Shown one piece after another: positions 8,326 through 16,734 of a DNA stretch of 49,636 nucleotides (its first letter is position 1; each line of letters begins with the position of its first letter). A model generated the notes under the pieces. The model ran no database searches and was not told where the DNA came from. It saw only the letters and a program-made list of their open reading frames with translations. This stretch comes from a marine group bacterium Sva0996 bin134 (GTDB lineage: Bacteria > Actinomycetota > Acidimicrobiia > Acidimicrobiales > Bin134). The position numbers and the translations under genes were made by a program. Location: NCBI GenBank assembly GCA_002239105.1, contig MPNQ01000021.1, positions 1-49,636 of the forward strand, read 5' to 3'.

Positions 8326-8336
8326 GCATAGATGCG

Positions 8337-9602
8337 GTGCCACTGCCTCTGATTCCAAGGCATGCCTTGGGCCTCGTCACTGAGACGCTAGAGACTGCCA
8401 GGGTCGCGTTGATACACGGCCCCCGGCAGGCGGGCAAGACCACCCTGGCCCGATTGGTCTGCGATCGCTTCGGCGGGACCTACACCACCCTCGACAACCC
8501 CGCCCTCTTGAACGCAGCCCGCAGCGACCCCATGGGCTTCATCGCCCAGCCAGAGCCACTAGTCATCGACGAGATACAGCGGGCCGGGGACCCACTGGTG
8601 ACTGCGATCAAGCTGGCGGCAGACCTCGACCCGACACCGGGCCGGTTTCTCATCACCGGATCGGCGAACTTCTTGACCGTGCCCACTTTGTCGGAGTCGT
8701 TGGCGGGTCGCATGGGCATTGTCGAGCTATGGCCGTTCTCCCAGGGCGAACTGGCCCGCAACCCCCCGGAGACGTTCATCCGCCAGGCGTTCGACACTCC
8801 GGAGGCACTTCGGTCTGGACCACCGGGCACCTGCACGCGCGACCAATACCTAGAACTGGTTTGCGCCGGGGGCTACCCCGCCACTGCCGGCTTCACCCTG
8901 GCCCAGCAGCGCCGGTGGTTTCGGGACTATCTGCAAACCGTTGCCCAGCGCGACATCGTCGAGATGGGCGATATCCGCCGTGCCGATGCAATCCTCCCGC
9001 TGCTGGAAACTGCCGCGGCACTGTCAGGCCAGAACTTGAATGTGGCCCGACTGGCCCGTGGGGTCGGTCTTGACGCTCGAACCACGGCCAACTACCTGGC
9101 ATGGCTGAACAATGTGTTCTTGATCCACAGAGTGCCCATGTGGTCGCGCAACCTCTCGACCAAAGCAGCCAAGGCCGCCAAGCTCTTCATCACTGACAGC
9201 GGTCTTGCGGCCGCCCTCGCTGGCAAAGATCCCGCTGCGCTGGGACGGCCAGCAGACACGTCGGTCGGCGGGCTGGTGGAGACATTTGCAGCCAACGAGA
9301 TCGCAAAGCAACTGACGTGGGACGACAGCGGAACTCGGCTCCACTACTACCGAGACCGAAGCGGTGCGGAGATAGACCTCATCCTGGAAGCCCCAGATGG
9401 GCGCATCGTGGCCATCGAAGTAAAGGCCGCTATCTCCCCCGGCCCCGACGCCACCCGATGGCTCATCTGGCTCCGAGACCGCCTCGACCGCTTCGGCAGC
9501 GACTTCGCCCACGGCTTCGTCCTCCACACCGGACCCACCAGAATCAGCCTCGGCGACCGCCTCACCCTCCTGCCCCTCGACGCCCTCTGGACCCCAGCAT
9601 GA
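8337..9602 (+). CDS. AAA-type ATPase with DUF4143 C-terminus, 421 aa
   Basis: The N-terminal AAA domain has the P-loop HGPRQAGKTTLA, Walker B LVIDEIQ and sensor LITGSANF. The C-terminal half matches DUF4143 and ends with a PD-(D/E)xK-like core: GAEIDLILE, then IVAIEVKA. These proteins are widespread in bacteria and archaea and often sit in mobile or toxin-antitoxin-rich regions; their function is unsettled. A TTG start at 8307 would place the 23-bp repeats inside the gene. The GTG at 8337 gives the usual family N-terminus (PLPLIPRHALG) and is chosen, although no Shine-Dalgarno precedes it. Confidence 0.85.
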   Translation: MPLPLIPRHALGLVTETLETARVALIHGPRQAGKTTLARLVCDRFGGTYTTLDNPALLNAARSDPMGFIAQPEPLVIDEIQRAGDPLVTAIKLAADLDPTPGRFLITGSANFLTVPTLSESLAGRMGIVELWPFSQGELARNPPETFIRQAFDTPEALRSGPPGTCTRDQYLELVCAGGYPATAGFTLAQQRRWFRDYLQTVAQRDIVEMGDIRRADAILPLLETAAALSGQNLNVARLARGVGLDARTTANYLAWLNNVFLIHRVPMWSRNLSTKAAKAAKLFITDSGLAAALAGKDPAALGRPADTSVGGLVETFAANEIAKQLTWDDSGTRLHYYRDRSGAEIDLILEAPDGRIVAIEVKAAISPGPDATRWLIWLRDRLDRFGSDFAHGFVLHTGPTRISLGDRLTLLPLDALWTPA

Positions 9603-9740
9603 TCCCACCCCGCTCTAGTCCACTAGCAGAAATAGGCTAACGGGAGCACAAGAACCGCCGGTTCCTGGCTGAGGTCAAGCGCATTCTGGGCCAGTTCGAC
9701 TGCACCGTCTACACGGGCAGCATTTGCATTTGAAAAACCG

Positions 9741-9770
9741 TTGACATCCCCGCAGCAGCATCGGTATAGT
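9741..9770 (+). promoter_or_regulatory. Sigma-70-type promoter for the candidate RNA
   Basis: A perfect -35 box TTGACA (9741-9746) and a near-consensus -10 box TATAGT (9765-9770) are 18 nt apart. This is one of the few consensus housekeeping promoters in the window. Transcription should start near 9777. No open reading frame follows before the terminator. Confidence 0.75.
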
Positions 9771-9776
9771 TTCCGT

Positions 9777-9864
9777 TGCCTGCGGTCCGGTTAGTAAGCG
9801 TAAGCCGAATGCAGCCGACATACCGCGGCAACGGGACCCCGGAACGCACGGGGTCCCTTTTTTT
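9777..9864 (+). ncRNA. Candidate structured small RNA, about 90 nt
   Basis: The interval between a consensus promoter and a canonical terminator is too short for a gene and is self-complementary. GTTGCC (9775-9780) and GCGG (9782-9785) pair with the contiguous CCGCGGCAAC (9823-9832), closing a ten-pair stem with one bulged T. This stem abuts the terminator hairpin. The enclosed ~37 nt can fold only weakly. It lacks the conserved elements of SRP RNA, 6S, tmRNA, RNase P or the actinobacterial 6C motif. It could be a regulatory RNA of a mobile element. Its function is unknown. Confidence 0.55.
9833..9864 (+). terminator. Canonical intrinsic terminator
   Basis: A perfect 9-bp stem, GGGACCCCG (9833-9841) with CGGGGTCCC (9849-9857), encloses a 7-nt loop and is followed at once by seven T residues (9858-9864). 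Such U-tract terminators are uncommon in GC-rich actinobacteria, which makes this unit look imported. Confidence 0.85.
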
Positions 9865-9891
9865 GCGCCACGAACTGCCCGGCCCTCTGGC

Positions 9892-9957
9892 TCCGACACC
9901 ACCCGATGGCTCGTCTAGCTCATCGACCGCTTCGGCAACGGCTTCGAGCTTGGTGTT
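9892..9957 (+). pseudogene. Decayed fragment of a second DUF4143 gene
   Basis: In frame, this reads SDTTRWLV, stop, LIDRFGNGFELGV. It aligns with the intact ATPase near its C-terminus (PDATRWLIWLRDRLDRFGSDF). The nucleotide match to about 9447-9510 is evident (ACCCGATGGCTC, GACCGCTTCGGCA). The fragment has an in-frame TAG at 9916-9918 and a short deletion. It is a remnant of a duplicated or recombined copy, less than 300 nt after the intact gene. Confidence 0.6.
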
Positions 9958-10041
9958 GGCTGCTGTGACCATGCGAAATAGCAACTCATCGTCGGCAATG
10001 GTTGCATCATCGACGTAGACCTCGCCCGGGTATGGGGTCAC
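9955..10041 (-). pseudogene. 5' fragment of a gene following the ENWDGYG protein
   Basis: The GTG-started sequence reads TPYPGEVYVDDATIADDELLFRMV over ~29 codons, then runs into the antisense of the DUF4143 fragment. The DDELLFRMV pattern recalls the short partner protein commonly encoded after ENWDGYG-type proteins, as in the gene directly upstream here. The remainder of the gene appears to have been replaced. An open frame continues to 9709, but that part is antisense to the fragment and the RNA candidate. Confidence 0.45.
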
Positions 10042-10056
10042 AACGAGTAGAAGGGC

Positions 10057-10446
10057 TCAGCGCGTCGAGGACAGCAGGGTCAGCGCTCGCTCGGCCTCCT
10101 GCCGGTGATCGTCGAGCGGTCCCTCGTTCTCAACATCGCAGGCCCGCACATAGACGCTTACGCCACCTTCCGCCCCGACGTCCACCACCAGATCGACATC
10201 GCGACTCTCCCACTCCAGCAGCACGCCACCCTCTACTGACGCCATCACCTGAGGCGGTGGGACGCTCCTCCCCCACTCCACGAGGACATCCTCAGCAGCC
10301 TTCAATGCTCCCGCGCTCGGAGCCAGCGCCCCGTACCCATCCCAGTTTTCCTCCAAGGCAGTCAAGGGTGCGAGCAATTCACTCACTGCGCCTTGGGCAT
10401 CTTGGGGACCGAGAATCACATCCGACTCTACCGCGTGGCTACTCAC
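10057..10446 (-). CDS. Hypothetical ENWDGYG-motif protein, 129 aa
   Basis: No named function. The protein has the signature LEENWDGYGALAPS, then a helix, then strands GGVLLEWE and VSVYVRAC. This pattern recurs in short uncharacterised bacterial proteins encoded beside a second small gene, often in accessory regions. The partner gene follows after 15 nt but is truncated here. The protein is soluble, acidic and without membrane segments. Its position in the insert between two amidohydrolase paralogues suggests acquired DNA. Confidence 0.7.
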   Translation of the reverse strand: MSSHAVESDVILGPQDAQGAVSELLAPLTALEENWDGYGALAPSAGALKAAEDVLVEWGRSVPPPQVMASVEGGVLLEWESRDVDLVVDVGAEGGVSVYVRACDVENEGPLDDHRQEAERALTLLSSTR

Positions 10447-10601
10447 CGCTCCGACCTTATCCGGTTCTCAATGATTTTCCAATATTTTCATTCTTATCGC
10501 CTCAACGCCCTGCAACGAGCGCAGGAACGCTCCACACCCCTCCTCACGATCCGAACTCCAATGCAGACTGAGGCCGAAGTGCGGGCTGCTTCTAAGGGTA
10601 T

Positions 10602-12317
10602 CTACGGCAGCACGGTTTCGGTGTCGCGGCCGGAGCGGAGGAGGGTGCCGGGGGTGGCTCCTGTGGGGTCGCCGGCGGTGATGATCTCGGTGCCGTTGAC
10701 CAGCACGTGCTCTACGCCCACCGCGCCGGCGTAGAGGCGTTCGCAGCGGCCGGGGAGGTCGGTGCGCTCCACGATGGGCTCTGATGCCACGGTGTCCGGG
10801 TTGAACACCACCAGGTCGGCGCAGTAGTTCTCGGCCACCCGGCCTCGTCCTTTGAGCCCGAACAGGCGGGCGGGCTCATCGGTCAGGAGCTGCACGCACT
10901 CCTCTATCGACAGCAGGCCCCGGTCGCGCACGGCGGTGGCCAGCATCTCGGTGGGGAACCGGGCGCCGCACATACGGTCGAGGTGAGCGCCGGCGTCGGA
11001 GCCGCCCACCAGCACTCGCTGGTCCCGCCACAGATCGGCCCTCTGCTGCCAGGCCAGGTCGATGTCGTCAGACGACTGGGGCCACAGCGCGGTCCGCAGG
11101 TCGTCGGCCACCACGATGTCGAGCAGGGCGTCGAACGGGTCCACCCCCCGCTCGGCAGCGATGTCGCCCACCTTGCGCCCGGTGAGCCCGGCGTTCTCCG
11201 GGGCATAGGTGTCGCCGATCTCCATGTTGGCCCAGGTGGAGATGAACTGGAACGGGCCTTCGGAGCTACGGGCCTGTTCATCCAGCCACTGGCGCACCGC
11301 GGGGTCGGCCAGCTTGGCCTTCTTCTCGTCGTGGTCCAGGTACAGCACATCGCCCCAGTTGGGCAGCAGATACAGGGCGCAGTAGCTGCCGAAGCTCATC
11401 TTCAGCCCGCCGATGGTCGGCATCGAAAGGGCCACGATGCGCCCCCCGGCCTCAGCAGCCGCATCCGACGCCCGGAGCTGGTGGCGGGTGCGGTCCATCA
11501 TGGTGGAGGCGTGGGATAGCACATTCCAGTTGAGCGGACGCTGGGCCCGCACCGACATCTGGGTCATCAAGTCGATCTCTTCGTCGCTGAAGAACGCATT
11601 GCAGCCGGTGATGATGAACTCCAGCCAGGTACCGGGATGCTCAGACACCGCCCCGCACAGGGCCAGCATCTCTTCTCGGTCGGCGAAATACGAAGGCACC
11701 GGGTCGTTGTTGCCGTCGGAGTGGGTGGTGGACTGTGATGACGAGAACCCCAACCCGCCGGCCTCCAGCGCCCCGTGCAGCACCCGTACCATCTCGGCCA
11801 CCTGCTCGCCAGAAGCCGCATTGCCGGTGCCATCGGCCCCCATCACAAAGCGGCGCAGGGCTGAGTGCCCCACCAGGAACCCGGCGTTCACCCCTATGCG
11901 CCCCTCCAGCGCATCCAGGTACTCGGCAAAGCTCGACCAGCTCCACGGCAGGCCCTGCTCCAGCGCGGGCAGGGGCATTCCCTCCACCTTGGCCATCATC
12001 CGGCGGATGTAGTCGGCGTCGTCGGCCTTCAAAGGGGCCAGCGTGAACCCGCAGTTGCCGCCCAGCACAGTGGTCACCCCGTGCTCGTTGGAGGGAGAGG
12101 CCAGCGGATCCCAGAACAGTTGCGCGTCGTAGTGGGTGTGGGCGTCTATGAATCCCGGCGCCACCACTAGCCCATCGGCGTCGATGACCTGGGCCGCAGC
12201 CTCCTCAACCGACCCGATGGTGGTGATTCTCCCGTCGCTGATGCCCACATCGGCGACGAACCCCGGCGATCCGGTGCCGTCCACCACGGTGCCGCCTTTG
12301 ATGATCAGATCAAGCAT
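10602..12317 (-). CDS. D-aminoacylase-like amidohydrolase (paralogue 2), 571 aa
   Basis: This is the same family as the gene at 5930-7642. It starts MLDLIIKGGTVVDGTG and shows the metal site AHTHYDAQLFWDP, GGNCGFTLAPL, GHSALRRFVMG and GGSDAGAHLDRMCG. The C-terminal GATPGTLLRSGRDTETVLP is nearly identical to its paralogue. It is a probable zinc hydrolase of N-acyl or cyclic amide substrates. A GTG six bases upstream is possible, but the ATG at 12317 aligns with the paralogue. It is divergent from the PF04909 operon beginning at 12394. The pair most likely arose by tandem duplication. Confidence 0.88.
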   Translation of the reverse strand: MLDLIIKGGTVVDGTGSPGFVADVGISDGRITTIGSVEEAAAQVIDADGLVVAPGFIDAHTHYDAQLFWDPLASPSNEHGVTTVLGGNCGFTLAPLKADDADYIRRMMAKVEGMPLPALEQGLPWSWSSFAEYLDALEGRIGVNAGFLVGHSALRRFVMGADGTGNAASGEQVAEMVRVLHGALEAGGLGFSSSQSTTHSDGNNDPVPSYFADREEMLALCGAVSEHPGTWLEFIITGCNAFFSDEEIDLMTQMSVRAQRPLNWNVLSHASTMMDRTRHQLRASDAAAEAGGRIVALSMPTIGGLKMSFGSYCALYLLPNWGDVLYLDHDEKKAKLADPAVRQWLDEQARSSEGPFQFISTWANMEIGDTYAPENAGLTGRKVGDIAAERGVDPFDALLDIVVADDLRTALWPQSSDDIDLAWQQRADLWRDQRVLVGGSDAGAHLDRMCGARFPTEMLATAVRDRGLLSIEECVQLLTDEPARLFGLKGRGRVAENYCADLVVFNPDTVASEPIVERTDLPGRCERLYAGAVGVEHVLVNGTEIITAGDPTGATPGTLLRSGRDTETVLP

Positions 12318-12393
12318 GGGCACAGGATAGGCCAGCGCGCTGACAAGCTCCCCAGCAGGCCGTGGCCCTTATGCCGCCGAGTACGCTCGGCCC

Positions 12394-13596
12394 ATGCCAG
12401 AGATCCCCAAGATCATCTCGGTGGATGATCACATAGTAGAGCCGCCCACCCTCTGGACCGACCGATTGCCCCGCAAATACTCCGATGTGGGACCCCGGGT
12501 AGTGCGGGAGACTGTCCGCAAGGACATGGTGGTTGTCGACCATGAGCCTGTGTGGGTGGATAGCGACGTGAAGCGGTCGGTGGACTTCTGGATGTACGAA
12601 GAACTCAAGCGCCCCCTTATCCGGCTGAGCGCAGCCTCCGGCTATCCCAAAGAGGAGGTCGACGCCCGGCCCATCAACTACGAGGAGATGCGCCCCGGCT
12701 GCTGGCAACAGCAAGCCCGCCTCGACGACATGGATATCAACCACGTCGAAGCCTCCATGTGCTTCCCGATGTTCCCCCGCTTTTGCGGTCAGACGTTCAT
12801 GGAGGCGGCTGACAAGGAACTGGCCCTGCTGTGCGTGCAGGCCTACAACGACTGGATGATCGAGGAGTGGTGTGCCGGCACCGACAGCCGCCTGATTCCT
12901 CTGCCCCTGATGCCCCTGTGGGATCCGCATCTGGCCGCCGCCGAAGTGCGCCGCAACGCCGCCCGAGGCGCCCACGCGGTGGCGTTCACCGAGCTGCCCA
13001 CCAACCTCGGCCTGGCGTCCATCCACGACTCTGACGGGCACTGGGAGCCGCTGTTCGCCGCTTGTGAGGAGACAGCCACCGTTTTGTGCATGCACATCGG
13101 CTCGGGGTCGCGCATGCCGTCCACCTCCCCCGATGCCCCGCCGGCGGTGCCCTCTACCCTCACGTTCAACAACGCCATGGGATCGCTGGCCGACTGGCTG
13201 TTCTCCGGGGCGTTCATCCGCTACCCCGACATCAAGATCGCCTACAGCGAGGGTCAGATCGGCTGGATCCCCTACATCTTGGAGCGGGCCGACGTGGTGT
13301 GGGAGCACAACCGGGGGTGGAACCGGGTGTGGGGGGTGATCCCCGAGCCGCCCAGCAGCTACTTCGCCGACCACGTGTACGGCTGCTTCTTCGACGACCG
13401 CTTCGGTTTGGCCAACCTCGATGCCATCGGGGAGGACAACGTTACGTTCGAGACCGACTACCCCCACTCCGACAGCACATGGCCCCACACCAAAGAAGTG
13501 GCCGAGAAGCAGTGCGAAGGGCTATCGGACGAGGTGATTTACAAGATCATGCGGGGCAACGCCATCAAGATGTTGCACCTGCCCTTTGACCAATAG
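12394..13596 (+). CDS. PF04909-type amidohydrolase, 400 aa (operon gene 1)
   Basis: A TIM-barrel amidohydrolase-2 protein. The usual N-terminal metal motif is modified to SVDDHIVEPP. CMHIGSGS holds a barrel histidine, and the C-terminal FETDYPHSDSTWPH holds the catalytic aspartate region. The family includes decarboxylases, lactonases and hydrolases acting on carboxylated or ring-cleaved compounds, in the cytoplasm. It is first in a five-gene plus-strand run and is a paralogue of the genes at 15152 and 34377. The exact reaction cannot be assigned. Confidence 0.87.
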   Translation: MPEIPKIISVDDHIVEPPTLWTDRLPRKYSDVGPRVVRETVRKDMVVVDHEPVWVDSDVKRSVDFWMYEELKRPLIRLSAASGYPKEEVDARPINYEEMRPGCWQQQARLDDMDINHVEASMCFPMFPRFCGQTFMEAADKELALLCVQAYNDWMIEEWCAGTDSRLIPLPLMPLWDPHLAAAEVRRNAARGAHAVAFTELPTNLGLASIHDSDGHWEPLFAACEETATVLCMHIGSGSRMPSTSPDAPPAVPSTLTFNNAMGSLADWLFSGAFIRYPDIKIAYSEGQIGWIPYILERADVVWEHNRGWNRVWGVIPEPPSSYFADHVYGCFFDDRFGLANLDAIGEDNVTFETDYPHSDSTWPHTKEVAEKQCEGLSDEVIYKIMRGNAIKMLHLPFDQ

Positions 13597-13612
13597 CCCC
13601 CGGTCGCCGCGC

Positions 13613-15130
13613 ATGATCTACGACTTCGTGATCGTCGGAGGGGGCTCCACCGGAGCGGTGCTGGCCGCCCGGCTGTCGGAGAACTCGGGCACGTCGGTGT
13701 TGCTGCTGGAGGCCGGGCCCACCGAGGCTGATCCCGACGCCGACCGCCTGGGCGCGGTGGACTTCTCCCACACCGGGCGCGATTGGGGCTTTCAGGCCCG
13801 CACCTCCGGCGAGGCCACCGCCCCCTACCCGCAGGGCCGGACACTTGGCGGCGGGTCGGCGGTGAACGGCGGGGTGGCGCTGCGGGGGATGCCCAGCGAC
13901 TACGACTCCTGGGCCAGCCCCAACTGGAGTTGGGAGGCCATGGCCCCGTGCTTTCGCCGCCTGGAAGACGACCCCCTGGGAGGCGAGCTCCACGGCACCG
14001 GCGGCCCCATTCCCATCCGTCGGGCGGCCAGAGACGATCTGGTCGCTCCCCAGCGACAACTGCTGGCCGCGGCCCAAGACAATGGTCTGGGATGGGTGGA
14101 CGACCACAACGACGGCGTGTCAGAGGGCATCGGCCCGTCGCCCCAGAACGTGGTGGACGGCATACGAGTGTCCACCGCCATGGGCTACCTGCGACCGGCC
14201 GACGGCCGGAAGAACCTGGAGATCGTTGGCGGCGCCTACGCCCACCACATCGTGATCGAACGGGACCGGGCCACCGCGGTGGCCTACTCCACTGGCGCAG
14301 GCTCCAGCGTGGAACAGGTCCGGGGCCGACGCATCGTGGTGTGCGCCGGCGCCCTCAACTCACCGGCGCTGTTGATGCGCTCGGGAATCGGGCCGGTGCG
14401 AGACCTCGAGGCCATCGGCATCCGCTCGGTGGCCGACCTCCCCGGCGTGGGCGCCAACCTGATGGAGCACGTAGGGGCATTCGTTTTCGTCGTCCCCCCG
14501 GAAGGAAAAGTGACCACCGACATGGTCCAGCACCAGCTGCTGATCCGCTACAGCTCCCCCGACGGCCCGGTGACCAACAACATGCAGATCGGCATGATGA
14601 ACCACTGGGACCTCAGCCAGAACCCGGCTTTGGCCGAAATGTGCGGTGCCGAGTTGATCTGGGGCATCTGCGCCGGCATCCAATCCCCCCGCTCCAAAGG
14701 ACGCCTCCGGGTGCTGTCCCCCGACCCCGGCCACCCTCCGGTGATCGACCTGAACCTGCTGGACAGCCCCGAAGACCTAGCCCAGCTCACCGCCGGGCTG
14801 CGGGTCTGCTACAAGTTGGCCACTCATGAGGCGCAGTCTGAGAGGTTCGAACGGGTGGCAGTCCTCGACCAATCAGCCTTCGCTGACGGCGACGACGAAG
14901 ACCTAGCCGACTACGCCCAACAGTTCAGCTTTCCCTGGTACCACGCCTCGGGGACCTGCCGAATGGGGCCCGACCCCGACGCCGGAGACGTGGTCGACGA
15001 CTTCGGCCGAGTTCACGGCGTCGAACGCCTATCGGTGTTCGACGCTTCCATCCTGCCGATGATTCCCCGGGCCAACACCAACCTGACCTGCATTGCTTTA
15101 GGCGAGCGGGCCGCAGAACTGCTGCAATAG
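13613..15130 (+). CDS. GMC-family FAD oxidoreductase, 505 aa (operon gene 2)
   Basis: A glucose-methanol-choline oxidoreductase. The FAD-binding dinucleotide fold is at the very N-terminus (FVIVGGGSTGAVLAARLSE, then LLLEAGP). GRTLGGGSAVNGGVALRG is the GMC signature, GALNSPALLMRSGIGP the second signature, and the C-terminal HASGTCRMG carries the active-site histidine, followed by DASILPMIPRANT. These enzymes oxidise alcohols with FAD. An open extension begins at 13586 inside the previous gene, but the ATG at 13613 starts directly before the FAD motif and is chosen. The gap from the previous stop is 16 nt. Confidence 0.92.
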   Translation: MIYDFVIVGGGSTGAVLAARLSENSGTSVLLLEAGPTEADPDADRLGAVDFSHTGRDWGFQARTSGEATAPYPQGRTLGGGSAVNGGVALRGMPSDYDSWASPNWSWEAMAPCFRRLEDDPLGGELHGTGGPIPIRRAARDDLVAPQRQLLAAAQDNGLGWVDDHNDGVSEGIGPSPQNVVDGIRVSTAMGYLRPADGRKNLEIVGGAYAHHIVIERDRATAVAYSTGAGSSVEQVRGRRIVVCAGALNSPALLMRSGIGPVRDLEAIGIRSVADLPGVGANLMEHVGAFVFVVPPEGKVTTDMVQHQLLIRYSSPDGPVTNNMQIGMMNHWDLSQNPALAEMCGAELIWGICAGIQSPRSKGRLRVLSPDPGHPPVIDLNLLDSPEDLAQLTAGLRVCYKLATHEAQSERFERVAVLDQSAFADGDDEDLADYAQQFSFPWYHASGTCRMGPDPDAGDVVDDFGRVHGVERLSVFDASILPMIPRANTNLTCIALGERAAELLQ

Positions 15131-15151
15131 AAGCATGACCGAAGGAGCGCC

Positions 15152-16318
15152 ATGAGCCCCACTGCCATGATGATCTCGTCCGACTCCCACATCATCGAAC
15201 CGCCCGACCTGTGGACCGAGCGGGTGACCAGCGGGCCGATGGCCGAGCGGGTCCCGCAGGTGCGCCGCGAGCCCGGCGGCGACTGGTGGTACATCGACGG
15301 CCAGCGGTCCATGTCGTTTCTTGGCTTCCAAGCCGGCAACCGCTTCGACCAAGACCCCACCAAGCTCCGCATCGAAGCGTCGTTCGACGAGGTCCGCCCC
15401 GGGGCCTACGACCCGGCGAAGTTCATCGCCGACAACCGCACCGACGGTGTGGCCGCCTCGGTTATCTACCCCAGCGAGGCGTTGTTGGCCTACAGCATCC
15501 CCGACTCCGAGCTGTGCTCGGCGACCATGGCCGCCTACAACGACTTCATCGCCGAGTTCTGCGCCCACGACCCCGAGCGGCTCAAAGGCATCGCCCTCAT
15601 CAACGTGGACGACATCGACGAAGCCATTGCCGAGATGACCCGGAGCCGCAACATGGGCCTGGCCGGGGCGATGGTCAGCGTGATGCCCCCGGCCGGCCAG
15701 GGCTACGACCACCCTCGCTACGAGCCCTTCTGGTCGGCCGCGGTCGACCTCGACGTTCCGCTGTCCATGCACGTGGCCACTGGCCGGGCGCTGACCAGTG
15801 CCAGCGGCCAGGGCAAGAACGACATCCGGGCGGTGACAGAGGCCGCGTTCTACCTGCAAGACCACTTCGTGCGGAAGTCGCTGGGCGAGATGATCTTCTC
15901 CGGGGTGCTCGAGCGCCATCCCAACCTCAAGGTGGGATCGGTGGAGCACGAGGTGGGCTGGATCCCGTTCTGGCTGTTCCAGATGGACTACTGCTACACC
16001 GACCGGCCGCTGCGGGGCGACTGGCACCGCTTCGCCGATCCCGACGCCCGCCCCAGCCACTACTTCAGCTCCAACTGCTTCGTGAGCTTCCAGGAAGACG
16101 CAGTGGGAGTGAGAGTGCGGGATACCTTCGGCACCCACACGCTGATGTGGGGCTCCGACTACCCCCACACCGAGTCCACCTTCCCCCGCTCCCGAGAGGT
16201 GGTGGCCGAGACCCTGGCCGACGTGCCCGACAACGAGCAGCAGATGATCCTCCGGGACAACTGCGCCACCCTCTACGGCTTCGACCTTGACCTCCTTGAG
16301 GCCGATCTATCGGGATAA
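15152..16318 (+). CDS. PF04909-type amidohydrolase, 388 aa (operon gene 3)
   Basis: Another amidohydrolase-2 barrel protein. It begins ISSDSHIIEPPDLW, with the modified metal motif DSH, has LSMHVATG mid-barrel and MWGSDYPHTESTFP near the C-terminus. GGAG lies 6 nt before the ATG. It sits between the GMC oxidoreductase and the RpiB-like gene with tight spacing (21 and 4 nt), so it is co-transcribed. It is closer in length and motif wording to the gene at 34377 than to the first operon gene. Decarboxylase-like or hydrolase activity is possible. Confidence 0.88.
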   Translation: MSPTAMMISSDSHIIEPPDLWTERVTSGPMAERVPQVRREPGGDWWYIDGQRSMSFLGFQAGNRFDQDPTKLRIEASFDEVRPGAYDPAKFIADNRTDGVAASVIYPSEALLAYSIPDSELCSATMAAYNDFIAEFCAHDPERLKGIALINVDDIDEAIAEMTRSRNMGLAGAMVSVMPPAGQGYDHPRYEPFWSAAVDLDVPLSMHVATGRALTSASGQGKNDIRAVTEAAFYLQDHFVRKSLGEMIFSGVLERHPNLKVGSVEHEVGWIPFWLFQMDYCYTDRPLRGDWHRFADPDARPSHYFSSNCFVSFQEDAVGVRVRDTFGTHTLMWGSDYPHTESTFPRSREVVAETLADVPDNEQQMILRDNCATLYGFDLDLLEADLSG

Positions 16319-16322
16319 CAGG

Positions 16323-16733
16323 ATGCGCATAGCCTTCGGGACCGACGAGCCCACTCCCCTGACCGACGCGATCAAGCAGCATCTGGTCGAAGGGGGCCAC
16401 GACGTGGTGGCAGCCGCCGCAGAGGGGGCTCCGTGGCCCGACGTGGGCCGGGCCGTCGGCGAGGCGGTGGTCGACGACACCGCTGACGTGGGCGTGGTGT
16501 GCTGCTGGACCGGCACCGGAGTGTCGATCGCGGCCAACAAAGTCCCCGGAGTGCGGGCCGCCTTGTGTACCGATGCCGAGACCGCCCGCGGCGCCCGGCG
16601 ATGGAATGACGCCAACGTCTTGGCCCTGAGCCTGCGCCTGGTGTCCTCCGAAGTGGCCGCGGAGATGCTGGACGCCTTCCTGGCCACCGAGCCCGACCCA
16701 GACGAGTCCCCCGAGATCGCCAAGCTCTACTGA
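16323..16733 (+). CDS. RpiB/LacAB-family sugar-phosphate isomerase, 136 aa (operon gene 4)
   Basis: An RpiB-fold protein of normal length. It begins MRIAFGTDE, has VGVVCCWTGTGVSIAANKVPGVRAALC (here quoted by its parts CCWTGTG and ANK) with the cysteine and the anion-binding GTG loop, and RRWNDANVLALS near the end. The family isomerises ribose-5-phosphate or galactose-6-phosphate. The second active-site cysteine is in the CCWTGTG segment. The ATG follows the previous stop by 4 nt. In a catabolic operon it may isomerise an unusual sugar or acid, so I do not use the rpiB symbol. Confidence 0.85.
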   Translation: MRIAFGTDEPTPLTDAIKQHLVEGGHDVVAAAAEGAPWPDVGRAVGEAVVDDTADVGVVCCWTGTGVSIAANKVPGVRAALCTDAETARGARRWNDANVLALSLRLVSSEVAAEMLDAFLATEPDPDESPEIAKLY

Positions 16734-16734
16734 C

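Larger units (their letters stand above)
9603..10056. other. Gap with RNA candidate and gene fragments
   Basis: No intact gene is visible in these 454 nt. A short open stretch at 9641-9733 reads EHKNRRFLAEVKRILGQF and onward to a stop, without a start codon; it looks like the tail of an unidentified gene. It is followed by a strong promoter, a short transcribed region and an intrinsic terminator, then a decayed DUF4143 fragment and the 5' fragment of a minus-strand gene (each listed separately). The mixture suggests repeated insertion and deletion. Confidence 0.6.
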
